From a bacterium (lineage in GTDB: Bacteria; Sysuimicrobiota; Sysuimicrobiia; Sysuimicrobiales; Segetimicrobiaceae): a stretch of 55,025 nt of DNA. Where the stretch lies: NCBI GenBank assembly GCA_035308905.1, contig DATGFS010000080.1:1-55025 (forward strand), given 5' to 3'. A model generated the notes under the pieces. The model was not told where the DNA came from, did not search any database, and worked only from the letters and a program-made list of their open reading frames with translations. Position 1 is the stretch's first letter; each line of letters starts with the position of its first letter. The position numbers and the translations under genes are program-made. Shown one piece after another: positions 26,472 through 34,635 of this stretch.

Positions 26472-27610
26472 AAGCCCAACCTTCCCGCGATGATGTTCTT
26501 TTGAATGTCCGAGGTCCCGGAGTAGAGACGGCCTCCGACGGCGTCCCGGACGTCCCGCTCCAGTTCGTACTCTTCCGTGTAGCCGTAGCCTCCGTGGACC
26601 TGCACGGCGTCGAGGCTTGACGCAAGGAACGCTTCGCTGACGTGGAGTTTGGCCGTGGCCGATGCCGCCGACGTGTTCTGGCCGGCCGCGCGCAGCCATC
26701 CCAATTTGTAGAGCAACAGCCGGGAGGTCTCGAGTCGCACCTGCATGTCCACCAGCCGGTGGGACACAGCCTGAAACTTGCCGATCGGCTGGCCGAACTG
26801 TCGGCGCTCCTTGGCGTAGCGGATGCAGCGTTCGAGCTGCCGCTGCATCGTGCCGATCGCGCATGCCAGGATGTACCCGCGCTCCCACTCCATCGATGAG
26901 TTGAAGACGGTCAAGCCCCCTCCGAGCGGGCCTAGGAGGGTGTCCTCCGGCACCTCGCAGTCCTCGCACACGACCTCTCCCATCGGAGAGGTCCGCAAAC
27001 CCATCTTGTGTATCTCGCGGCTGACCGAAAGGCCCGGGGTATTGCGCTCGACGAGGAACGCGGAGACGCCCCAGAATCCCTCGCCGCCGGTGCGGGCGAA
27101 CACGACGAAGACGTCCGCGACCGGGGCGTTGGTGATGAATGTCTTCGTGCCGTTCAGGACGTAGCCCCCGGTGGTCCGCTCCGCCCGCGTCGTGAGCCCG
27201 AACGCATCTGAGCCGGATGCGGGTTCCGTCATCGCCTGCACGCCGATGAGGGATCCGTCGCATAGCCCCGGCAGGAATCGCCGCTTCTGATCCTCCCGGC
27301 CGAATGTAAGGATCGGCATCTGGCAGCTCCACATCTGGGCGCCGAGAGAGAACAGCAGACCGTTGTCCGCGCAGGCGTACCCGAGCGCCTCCAGCGCAAT
27401 CGCAAGCGACAGCGGGTCCAGACCGCTTCCGCCGTAGTCCTCGGGAATCGGAAATCCCTGCACGCCGAACGAGGCACACCGCTGCCACAGGATCCGCGAA
27501 AATTCCCCGCGAGCGTCCCGCCCGGCGACATCGTCGGCGAGCTCGCGGCGCGCAAAACGCACCACGGCTTCACGCAGTTCTTTCTGTTCCTTCGAAGGCT
27601 CGAAATCCAT
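26468..27610 (-). CDS. Acyl-CoA dehydrogenase-family flavoenzyme (PltE/RedW-like)
   Basis: A 380-residue FAD dehydrogenase, first gene of the minus-strand operon. Family landmarks: PEDYGGSGLDPL, AMTEPASGSDAFGL, GTKTFITNAP, FNSSMEWERGYI, RRQFGQPIGKFQAVSHRLVDM and GTSDIQ. In medium-chain enzymes the last motif carries the catalytic Glu; here it is Asp368. As I recall, dehydrogenases that oxidise prolyl-carrier protein to the pyrrole share NAP-ADIF, SSM-WER and GTSD features. A fatty-acyl or isovaleryl-type dehydrogenase is the alternative. ATG 27610 has only a weak G-rich upstream site. The adjoining ligase and carrier protein favour a tethered substrate. Confidence 0.8.
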   Translation of the reverse strand: MDFEPSKEQKELREAVVRFARRELADDVAGRDARGEFSRILWQRCASFGVQGFPIPEDYGGSGLDPLSLAIALEALGYACADNGLLFSLGAQMWSCQMPILTFGREDQKRRFLPGLCDGSLIGVQAMTEPASGSDAFGLTTRAERTTGGYVLNGTKTFITNAPVADVFVVFARTGGEGFWGVSAFLVERNTPGLSVSREIHKMGLRTSPMGEVVCEDCEVPEDTLLGPLGGGLTVFNSSMEWERGYILACAIGTMQRQLERCIRYAKERRQFGQPIGKFQAVSHRLVDMQVRLETSRLLLYKLGWLRAAGQNTSAASATAKLHVSEAFLASSLDAVQVHGGYGYTEEYELERDVRDAVGGRLYSGTSDIQKNIIAGRLGL

Positions 27611-27959
27611 GCCGCCCGCGCGGCCCCCCGCCGTTTCCCGCGATTGGTACAGTCTATTGCTGCGCCCTACTTTAGGCGTTGATCTTTTGATAGTCCCCCC
27701 ATCGTGCGATGGATTTGCCCTGTCCAGTCGATGCGCGGCCCCGGCTGGTGGCAATTCGGCGCGAACGTGTCGCGACGGCGTCGCCGCCCGTACACATGCG
27801 AACACCAGATCGCTGTACGAATGAACGATCCGGTAGATCAATTGCATCAGTCAAATGTCCGGTGGGCCGAAGGGCGGGATCATGTCCAGCGGCCAACTGC
27901 ATGCTCACGAAAGCAAATCGAAGGGATCAAACGATATCGTCGGACGGCGGGGGGTACCG
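27611..27959. other. 349-nt divergent intergenic region between the dehydrogenase operon and the EPS regulator
   Basis: No gene is supported here; short open frames have no ribosome-binding site or recognisable product. It must hold promoters for the minus-strand operon and probably for the regulator at 27960, but no clear -35/-10 pair was found. Its notable element is the palindrome at 27699-27712. The AT content is locally higher around 27640-27700 and 27820-27860. Confidence 0.5.
27699..27712. promoter_or_regulatory. Perfect palindrome CCATCGTGCGATGG, candidate operator
   Basis: Six-base arms CCATCG and CGATGG flank TG. The centre is about 95 nt upstream of the dehydrogenase ATG (27610) and about 254 nt upstream of the response-regulator ATG. 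It is one of three CCATC-4 nt-GATGG elements in the window. A dimeric regulator is implied; which one is unknown. Confidence 0.6.
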
Positions 27960-28652
27960 ATGGACAGAGTGAGGGTGCTCATTGTAGACGACACAACCCT
28001 GATGCGACAGGGCCTCAAGAGTCTTCTTGAGCACCACGACGGCGTCGAGTTCGTGGGCGAGGCGACGAACGCCGCTGACGCCACCGAGCTAGCGGCGCGG
28101 CTGCGGCCGGATGTGATCCTGCTGGACGTCGACATGCCGGGCCTCGATGCCGCCGAGGCGATTCGTCTGACCAAACAGCACCACCCCGAGGTCGAGATCA
28201 TCGCGTTGGCCGAGGATACGGACCATCAGCGTGCGATGCGCGCCCTCGAGGCCGGGGCGACGGGCTTCGTGTTGAAGGACATCAGCCCCGACGATCTCAT
28301 CCGGGCGATCGACGCCGTGTGTCACGGCCGTACCCTGATGGACCCGTACGTCGCCCGGCAGCTGATTGAGCGGCTGCAAACCATCATTCAGCACAACAAC
28401 CACAACAACAACGGTAACAACCACGAGAACGGCGTGCAGCTCGGCGGGCTGTCCGGGCGGGAGCTGGAAATCCTTCTTGAGGTGACCCGCGGCGCAACCG
28501 ACCGGGAGATCGGGCAGAAGCTCTTTCTGAGCACCTCGACCGTGAAAAGCCACATCCACTCGATCCTCGGCAAGATCGGCGTGAAGAACCGGACCCAGGC
28601 CGTCGCCTACGTCCTGACAAACGGGCTGGTGCGGCGGCGTCTGCCGGTGTGA
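27960..28652 (+). CDS. NarL/LuxR-family response regulator
   Basis: A 230-residue two-domain regulator. The receiver domain (1-125) has the acidic pair D10/D11, phosphoacceptor Asp56 (VILLDVDMPG) and Lys106 (VLKD); the usual Thr/Ser of strand 4 is Ala84 (IALAED). The LuxR-type helix-turn-helix (about 163-225) contains LSGRELEILLEV, REIGQKLFLSTSTVKSHI and KNRTQAVAY. Between them is an Asn/His-rich linker (145-157). ATG 27960 follows a G-rich site; in-frame ATGs at 27855 and 27882 would add an unrelated extension. No sensor kinase is nearby. Only 25 nt separate it from the next gene, so it probably heads the EPS transcript. Confidence 0.88.
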   Translation: MDRVRVLIVDDTTLMRQGLKSLLEHHDGVEFVGEATNAADATELAARLRPDVILLDVDMPGLDAAEAIRLTKQHHPEVEIIALAEDTDHQRAMRALEAGATGFVLKDISPDDLIRAIDAVCHGRTLMDPYVARQLIERLQTIIQHNNHNNNGNNHENGVQLGGLSGRELEILLEVTRGATDREIGQKLFLSTSTVKSHIHSILGKIGVKNRTQAVAYVLTNGLVRRRLPV

Positions 28653-28677
28653 CGTGGCCGTCTCGGGGGGGCCAATC

Positions 28678-28869
28678 ATGAAGGCGGTGCACGTCAAGGT
28701 CGAATCGGTGAAGACCCCACCGTCCAATTGGGCGATCGGGACGCCGTTCATTTATCAGTCGTCATTGTGGAGGATCAACGGCACGTATCTCGTGACGTCG
28801 CGCTCGGGGGTCCGGGAAGTGTGGTGGATTCTCGCGGAGCGGGCGAGCGACAATTGGTCGGCTGAATAG
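28678..28869 (+). CDS. Small protein of unknown function
   Basis: A 63-residue soluble protein (from MKAVHVKVESV to ERASDNWSAE), Trp-rich for its size, with no membrane segment or known domain that I recognise. ATG 28678 follows GGGGGG by 7 nt, and the stop lies 11 nt before the wza-like start, within whose ribosome-binding site region it ends. It has a short-spaced place between regulator and export gene, so it is probably cotranscribed. Real coding is supported by context and composition only. Confidence 0.5.
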   Translation: MKAVHVKVESVKTPPSNWAIGTPFIYQSSLWRINGTYLVTSRSGVREVWWILAERASDNWSAE

Positions 28870-28880
28870 GAGGGCGGGCG

Positions 28881-29777
28881 ATGAAACGGCGCCGGGAAGT
28901 GCGCGCAGTGCTTGGAGCCATGCTGACGGCCGTGCTGCTGGCCGCGGTCGTACCACCGGTCTTGGGCGACGCATACGTGGTGGCGCCGGGAGACACCATG
29001 AGCGTCACCGTGCTCAACGAGCCGTCGTTGAGCGGTTCCTACACCGTCGATCCCGACGGGAAGATCGCGCTGCCGCTTGCCGGCAGCATCCCTGTCGAGG
29101 GACTGACGCTCGACCAGGTGACGTCGACGATCGCCAAGGCGCTTGAGCCCTACATTGTCAAGCCGCAGGTCACCGTGGCGCTGCGGACCGTGAGCTCCAG
29201 AAACTACGTGTACGCGCTCGGTCAGGTCACAAAAACGGGTTCGTATACGATGGAACGCGGCTGGACCATCGCCGACCTCATCGCGGCCGCGGGCGGGACC
29301 ACGTCGAGAGCCGCGCTGACCCAGGCGTTCATCCTCAGAAAGGACCAGACGATTCCCGTCGACCTCGATGCGCTGATCGTGAAGGGGCAGACGTCCGCAA
29401 ACGTGGCGCTGCAACCCGGCGACGTGATCATCGTGCCGGAGACCAAGAACACCGTGCAGGTCATGGGCGAGGTGCTCCATCCCGGCAACTACACGTTCAA
29501 GGCGGGTGATCGTGTCGTCGACGTCATCTCAACCGCCGGCGGCAATACCACAAACGCCATCATCAAGGACGTCGGCGTGATCCGGCAGGACACCACCAAG
29601 AAGGCGGCCACCGTCATTCATATCGATCTGAACAAGTTCTACAAGGCCGGCGATCAGGCCCAGAACGTACCGTTGCTGCCCGGCGACATTGTGTACGTAC
29701 CGCCGAAGGGAACGAACTGGCTCCAGGTTGTGTCGCAGCTCACCGGATTCGCGACGTTGATCACGATCTTCAAGTAG
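28881..29777 (+). CDS. Polysaccharide export protein, Wza-like (Poly_export + SLBB)
   Basis: A 298-residue secreted protein. The signal peptide (LGAMLTAVLLAAVVPPVLG) lacks a lipobox Cys, unlike enterobacterial Wza lipoprotein. The Poly_export domain starts YVVAPGDTMSVTVLNEPSLSG. Two SLBB domains follow, near 110-190 (VYALGQVTKTGSYTM) and 193-280 (VQVMGEVLHPGNYTF). There is no obvious C-terminal amphipathic barrel helix. Such proteins form the periplasmic or outer part of EPS export channels. ATG 28881 follows AGGAGGG by 6 nt. It lies directly before the Wzc-like partner. Confidence 0.92.
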   Translation: MKRRREVRAVLGAMLTAVLLAAVVPPVLGDAYVVAPGDTMSVTVLNEPSLSGSYTVDPDGKIALPLAGSIPVEGLTLDQVTSTIAKALEPYIVKPQVTVALRTVSSRNYVYALGQVTKTGSYTMERGWTIADLIAAAGGTTSRAALTQAFILRKDQTIPVDLDALIVKGQTSANVALQPGDVIIVPETKNTVQVMGEVLHPGNYTFKAGDRVVDVISTAGGNTTNAIIKDVGVIRQDTTKKAATVIHIDLNKFYKAGDQAQNVPLLPGDIVYVPPKGTNWLQVVSQLTGFATLITIFK

Positions 29778-29801
29778 CACGGACGAAGGGGGCGGGCTGC
29801 G

Positions 29802-31964
29802 ATGGAAGTCTGGAAGTATTACCGGGTTCTGCGACGGTGGCGGTGGGTCATCGTTGCCGCGATGATCGCGGGCGTCCTCGGCGGGCTGGCCTTTTACCGG
29901 CCCGGCATCCACGACTACAGCGCCACGGCGATCCTGCTGGTGCCGTCGGCCGACAGCGCCGCGTTCTCGACCCACCAAACCCAAGGGCCGGGGCAGACCC
30001 GAGGGTTGGCGGTCCTCGGGCGCATCTGGAGCTCCGACATTGCCGAGCGCGTGATTCAAGACCTCCACATGAACGAAAGTGTGTATGGGTTCCACCTGCG
30101 GCTGGCCGCCGCGCAGGACAAGGACAACCCGCTCATCCACATCGCGGTGAGCGGCCGGACCCCGCGCGAGGCCATTGCGCTCGCCAACGCGGTGGCGGAC
30201 ACGGTCGCACAGGACGACCGGGACGCCGGACAGCGGGACTTCACCGTCGCCCGTGAACTGGTGGAACGTCAGCTCACCACGGCGCAGGCGCAGGAACAGG
30301 CGTTGCAGGCGCAGCTCCTGGCTTTCGAGCGTGCGAACCAGGCGGACCTCTCGTCGCCGGCGCTCGTCCAGATCACCAGCCTCCAGACGCAGTTGCAGGA
30401 CAACGACGTGGCGCTCCGGGAGGTGCAGGCCCGGTTGACCTCCACGAACGCCCAGTTGCAACAGCAGGGACCGACGCGAACCGAGCGCGAGCTCACGACC
30501 AACCCACAGACAGAGAGCATCCGAACACAGTTGCTGAACGCGGAGATCTCCCTCACGGGCGAGCTCGCATATCATACGGAGAGCCACCCTCATGTGATCG
30601 CGCTCAAGAAGCAGATCGACGGGCTCAAGGCACAGCTGGCCGCCGCGCTGACTCAGGCCGAGAACGCACGGCAGATCGTCCACAACGCGTTGTACGATTC
30701 CCTGACGGCGGCGCGCATCAACTTGGTGACGGACGAGATGGCGCTCGAAGCGAAGCGGGACGCATGGCAGCAGGTGATCGCCGCCACTGCGCGCCAGCTT
30801 CCCGTGGTGGCCCAGAAGAAAGCGCAGCAGGCCGGCTATTCCCGTGCCATCGGGGACCTCGACCGGATGATCCAATCGTTGACTCAGCAGGTCAGCGACG
30901 CCCGGCTGCGCGAGCAGGCGGCGCAGGCTCAGGCCAACGTGAGTGTGGTCGATCGTGCGCAGTCGGCGCAGGCAAACCCGTTCCGGGCTGAGGGATTCGT
31001 CCTGATGTTCGCGCTGATGCTCGGGCTGCTCCTCGGCGTCGGCTTGGCCGGTCTGTTGGAGTACCTCGACAATACCGTAAAGACGCCGCAGCGGGCGGAA
31101 GGGATCCTCGGCGTTCCCAACCTGGCCGCGATTCCGTCGCACAATCCTCCGTTCAATGAGGCGTATCGGATGCTGCGCGTGAACCTGACCGCGCTCGAAC
31201 ACGACAAACCGGAGATCTTTGCGTTCACGGGCGTGAAGCCGGGGGTCGGGACGTCGACGGTGGTCGCAAACACCGCACGTGCGTTTGCGCGGGCAGGCCG
31301 CCGGACGATCGTCGTCGATGCCGCGGTGGAGCGGCCTGTGCTGCACTCACGCTTTGGAGTGCCGAACGACATCGGCCTCGCAGACGTGCTGAACGCCCGC
31401 GCGACCTTGGCCGAAGCCCTGGTGCCCACCGGTGTCCGGAACCTCGAGGTCCTGCCGGCCGGCACGGTCGCGGCGGACGAAGGCGCGGTCGACGGACGCT
31501 TTGGCTCAACGGCCATGCGAGATCTGCTGACGGCGCTGCACGGGCGGGCGGACGTCGTGCTTTTCGATACCTCGCCGGCGTCGATCTTCTCTGCGACGCT
31601 GGACCTGGCACCGCTCATGTCCGGGGTTATCCTGGCCATCGACGCCCGCCAGGTGCCTCGCGGGTTGGAGCTGCAGGCCAAGACTCAACTGACCCGCGTC
31701 GGCGCCAGTTTGCTCGGGATGGTGTTGACCCGTATGCGCCCGGATCTGGTTGACAGCTATTACTACTACGATCGCCAGCTCAAGCCGCAGCGGCCGGGAC
31801 TGTCGCCGGCGATGGCCGCTACGGGACTGGCGGTGCTGATCGGGGCGGCCGGCCTCGTGGCGGCGCTGCTCCTCAGGCGCGCCGGGCTGCACCTGCCGGC
31901 ATTCGGCGAGGTGCTGGTGCGGTGGGCACCGTTCCTCCATTTCGGCGTCTTCGGCGGTCGTTAG
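29802..31964 (+). CDS. Wzz/Wzc-like chain-length protein with degenerate tyrosine-kinase domain
   Basis: A 720-residue inner-membrane polysaccharide co-polymerase. TM1 lies near residues 15-32, a long periplasmic coiled-coil region rich in Gln/Ala runs to about 400, and TM2 is near 405-425. The cytoplasmic P-loop domain follows (about 450-655). Walker A reads GVKPGVGTST (477-486) and lacks the Lys of GEGKST; Walker A' reads VVDAAVERP instead of D-x-D-x-R; Walker B VVLFDTSP is kept. A Tyr cluster (Y653-Y656) is present as in BY-kinases, but a third hydrophobic segment (LAVLIGAAGLVAALLL) follows it. It is 24 nt after the Wza-like gene. Confidence 0.88.
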   Translation: MEVWKYYRVLRRWRWVIVAAMIAGVLGGLAFYRPGIHDYSATAILLVPSADSAAFSTHQTQGPGQTRGLAVLGRIWSSDIAERVIQDLHMNESVYGFHLRLAAAQDKDNPLIHIAVSGRTPREAIALANAVADTVAQDDRDAGQRDFTVARELVERQLTTAQAQEQALQAQLLAFERANQADLSSPALVQITSLQTQLQDNDVALREVQARLTSTNAQLQQQGPTRTERELTTNPQTESIRTQLLNAEISLTGELAYHTESHPHVIALKKQIDGLKAQLAAALTQAENARQIVHNALYDSLTAARINLVTDEMALEAKRDAWQQVIAATARQLPVVAQKKAQQAGYSRAIGDLDRMIQSLTQQVSDARLREQAAQAQANVSVVDRAQSAQANPFRAEGFVLMFALMLGLLLGVGLAGLLEYLDNTVKTPQRAEGILGVPNLAAIPSHNPPFNEAYRMLRVNLTALEHDKPEIFAFTGVKPGVGTSTVVANTARAFARAGRRTIVVDAAVERPVLHSRFGVPNDIGLADVLNARATLAEALVPTGVRNLEVLPAGTVAADEGAVDGRFGSTAMRDLLTALHGRADVVLFDTSPASIFSATLDLAPLMSGVILAIDARQVPRGLELQAKTQLTRVGASLLGMVLTRMRPDLVDSYYYYDRQLKPQRPGLSPAMAATGLAVLIGAAGLVAALLLRRAGLHLPAFGEVLVRWAPFLHFGVFGGR

Positions 31965-32011
31965 CGATTTCGGGACGCACGCTCGTAGACTTTCTGCGGA
32001 GGACGAACGAA

Positions 32012-33340
32012 GTGATTAGTGCGCCGGAGCAGATGTTGGAGGAGCGGATCGCCGCCAAGACGGCGCGAGTCGGCGTGGTCGGCCTGGGCTACGTAGGACT
32101 GCCGCTGGCCGTGGAGTGCGCCAGGGCCGGCCTGACCGTCATCGGCGTCGATACGGACGCCGCGAAGATCGCCGCGCTCGGCGAGGGGCGATCCTACAAC
32201 TTGGACGTCGGCGATGACGCGATCCGGTCCCTGGTGGGCGCGTCGCGGTTGTTCGCGTCGACGGGCTACGAGGCGTTGCAGGGCGCGGACGTTGTCGTTA
32301 TCTGCGTGCCCACGCCGCTGACCAAAACCAAGGATCCCGATCTGTCCTACATCGTTGAAGCAGTCACCGCCTGTGTGCCGGCTCTGCGTCCCGCGATGCT
32401 CGTGATCCTCGAAAGCACGACGTATCCGGGGACGACTGTCGAGGTCGTCAAGCCCATCTTGGAGCGGAGCGGACTGGCCGCCGGCGTGGATTTCGCGCTG
32501 GCCTTCTCGCCGGAACGGATCGATCCAGGCAACCGCGCGTACCGGTTTCGGGATGTGCCCAAAGTCGTCGGCGGTCTCACACCGGCGTGCACCCGCCTTG
32601 CGGCGCGATTCTACGGCCAGATCGTCGAGCGCGTCGTCCCCGTGGCGTCCCCGACGCTCGCGGAGATGGTCAAAGTGTACGAGAACGTCTTCCGCAACGT
32701 CAACATCGCGCTTGTGAACGAACTCACGCTGCTCTGCGATCGGATGGGCCTCGACGTCTGGGACGTGATCGACGCCGCGTCTACGAAGCCGTACGGGTTC
32801 GTCGCGTTCTACCCGGGGCCGGGCGTAGGCGGACACTGCATTCCGGTCGATCCGTACTATCTGCTCGCCAAGGCCCGGGAGTATGATTTTCACGCCCGGT
32901 TTATTGAACTCGCGGCGACCGTTAACGACAGCATGCCGTACTATGTGATTTCTCGCACGCACAGCGCGCTTGAATCGCGGGGCAAGACGATTCGTGGCGC
33001 CGACGTGCTCGTGCTCGGAGTTGCCTACAAGCGTGACGTGGCGGACGCGCGGATGTCCCCCGCCACGAAGATCATCGAGTTGTTGGGCAAACGCGGAGCG
33101 CGGGTTCGCTACCATGATCCGCATGTGCCGGAGATCATGCTGCCGAATCCGGGGCGGCTGACCTCGATACCCCTGACAGATGAGGCACTGACCGGGAGCG
33201 ATTGCGTGATCATTACCACGGATCACAGCGCCGTGGACTACGATCGCGTCCTCGCGCGCGCCCCGCTGATACTCGACACGCGGAACAGGCTCCGCCGGCT
33301 CGAGGGACGCAATCGCGCGGACCACGTCCTGACGTTGTGA
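32012..33340 (+). CDS. Nucleotide-sugar dehydrogenase (WbpA/TviB/WecC-like)
   Basis: A 442-residue NAD-dependent UDP-sugar 6-dehydrogenase, probably producing a UDP-HexNAc uronic acid. Seen: GVVGLGYVGLPLA (Rossmann), CVPTPL, FSPERIDPGN, and the catalytic Cys276 in GPGVGGHCIPVDPYYL, followed by LGVAYKRDVADARMSPA. The S-P-E-R-x-x-P-G and G-G-H-C-I-P patterns favour the WbpA/WecC group over UDP-glucose dehydrogenase. GTG 32012 follows GGAGG (31998-32002); ATG 32033 is an alternative, and the frame also overlaps the previous gene upstream. Confidence 0.9.
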   Translation: MISAPEQMLEERIAAKTARVGVVGLGYVGLPLAVECARAGLTVIGVDTDAAKIAALGEGRSYNLDVGDDAIRSLVGASRLFASTGYEALQGADVVVICVPTPLTKTKDPDLSYIVEAVTACVPALRPAMLVILESTTYPGTTVEVVKPILERSGLAAGVDFALAFSPERIDPGNRAYRFRDVPKVVGGLTPACTRLAARFYGQIVERVVPVASPTLAEMVKVYENVFRNVNIALVNELTLLCDRMGLDVWDVIDAASTKPYGFVAFYPGPGVGGHCIPVDPYYLLAKAREYDFHARFIELAATVNDSMPYYVISRTHSALESRGKTIRGADVLVLGVAYKRDVADARMSPATKIIELLGKRGARVRYHDPHVPEIMLPNPGRLTSIPLTDEALTGSDCVIITTDHSAVDYDRVLARAPLILDTRNRLRRLEGRNRADHVLTL

Positions 33341-34635
33341 ACGTCCGCTCTCGGGGGCAGGCATCCGGCGCGCCCTGCGGCCTCTTGTGGGCCGTGCTGG
33401 CGGTGGCGTTCATCGCGCGGCTCGCCGCCGTCCAGGTATTCATCGGTTGGCATGCGCCGCCCGCGGTCGAGCCGGCCGCGGACAGCCGTATTCATATGGC
33501 GCTGGTCCGCAGCCTCCTCGGCGGGCACGGGTTCAGTTTGTTTGGGGCTCCCACGGGGGAGACGCCGCCGCTTTATATCTTTCTGCTCGCGGGGCTCTAC
33601 CGGCTGTTCGGGGATCCGGCCGCCGTCCGGATTGTGCAGGGGGGGCTCGGCGCCGCCGACTGCGCCCTACTGTATACGATTGGGAGTCGATTGTTCAATC
33701 GGACCACGGCGCTTGCCGGCGCGGCGCTCCTGGCGGTGTACCCCTTGGCCGTGTACCTCTCCTCGCTGCATCTGACGGAGAATTTGTTTCTTCCGTTACT
33801 GCTGCTCGTTGTGCTGCAGAGCATCCGTGTCGCGGAGCGGCCGTCGCCAGCGGCGGCCGCGGTCCTGGGCGCGCTGATCGGCCTTTGCGCTCTCACGCGG
33901 GCGGCGTTTTTGGGATTCTTTCCGCTCGTGGTCCCGTGGGCGATGGCGACCTGGGGATGGCGCCATCCGGTGGCGTACCGTTCGGCGGCCGTCGTACTGC
34001 TCGGCGCGGCGATCTTGATTCTGCCGTGGACGGTGCGGAACGCGATGGTCCTGCATACGTTCGCGCCGGTGCAGGACAACGGCGGCCTGATGTTTTGGGC
34101 CGGCAACAACGCCGCCGCCGACGGCGGCATCACATGGCCCACCTGGCGGACGTGGACGGCGACGCGGCCCCCCGATACCCCGTTGTACGGATGGACCGGC
34201 CTTACGCAGGGCCGGGCGAACCGTCTCTACGTGCGTGAAGCGCTGGCGTGGATCCACGGGCATCCCCGCGCCTACGTTCGCCTGCTCGCCCGGAAATTCG
34301 GCCGCCTGTACGGGTTCACGAAGAGCCAGGACCGCGAGGACCTGCGCGTGCCGCGGCCCGTGGTGCTGTGTCACATCGCCGTGCTGGTCTCGGCGGCGCT
34401 GGGCCTCGTGCTGACCCGCCGGCGGTGGAGATCGCTCGCCATGCTCGCGCTGCTCATCGTGTTCGCCAACGCCACCGTGCTTGTATTCAGCGGGTCGACG
34501 CGATACGAGCTGCCGATGCTGCCGAGCCTGGTCCTGTATGCCGGCGCGGCCGCTTCTGCGGCAGGCGCGCGCGTGGCGAGCGCGCTGAGGCCGATGTTCG
34601 CCGCCCCCGTCCTGAAAGAGGCTTCGCCCTCATGA
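33337..34635 (+). CDS. GT-C fold membrane glycosyltransferase (ArnT/PMT-like)
   Basis: A 432-residue polytopic protein with about 10 hydrophobic segments. An early periplasmic loop carries the Asp-containing motif AADSRIHMALVRSLLGGHGF typical of GT39/GT83-like enzymes that use polyprenyl-phosphate sugars. Between is SLHLTENLFLPLLLL. A large loop has NNAAADGGITWPTW. It starts at GTG 33337, overlapping the dehydrogenase stop as GTGA. Probably transfers a sugar to lipid-linked intermediates outside the membrane; donor and acceptor are unknown. Confidence 0.78.
   Translation: MNVRSRGQASGAPCGLLWAVLAVAFIARLAAVQVFIGWHAPPAVEPAADSRIHMALVRSLLGGHGFSLFGAPTGETPPLYIFLLAGLYRLFGDPAAVRIVQGGLGAADCALLYTIGSRLFNRTTALAGAALLAVYPLAVYLSSLHLTENLFLPLLLLVVLQSIRVAERPSPAAAAVLGALIGLCALTRAAFLGFFPLVVPWAMATWGWRHPVAYRSAAVVLLGAAILILPWTVRNAMVLHTFAPVQDNGGLMFWAGNNAAADGGITWPTWRTWTATRPPDTPLYGWTGLTQGRANRLYVREALAWIHGHPRAYVRLLARKFGRLYGFTKSQDREDLRVPRPVVLCHIAVLVSAALGLVLTRRRWRSLAMLALLIVFANATVLVFSGSTRYELPMLPSLVLYAGAAASAAGARVASALRPMFAAPVLKEASPS

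Noticed and set aside
28387-28434. CRISPR or tandem-repeat array
   Set aside because: The AAC/CAC-rich run is a short in-frame codon repeat encoding the regulator linker, without spacers or repeat units of CRISPR length.
28089-28751. 220-codon minus-strand frame opposite the response regulator
   Set aside because: The Val-rich run mirrors the Asn/His linker codons; the regulator reading is strongly supported.
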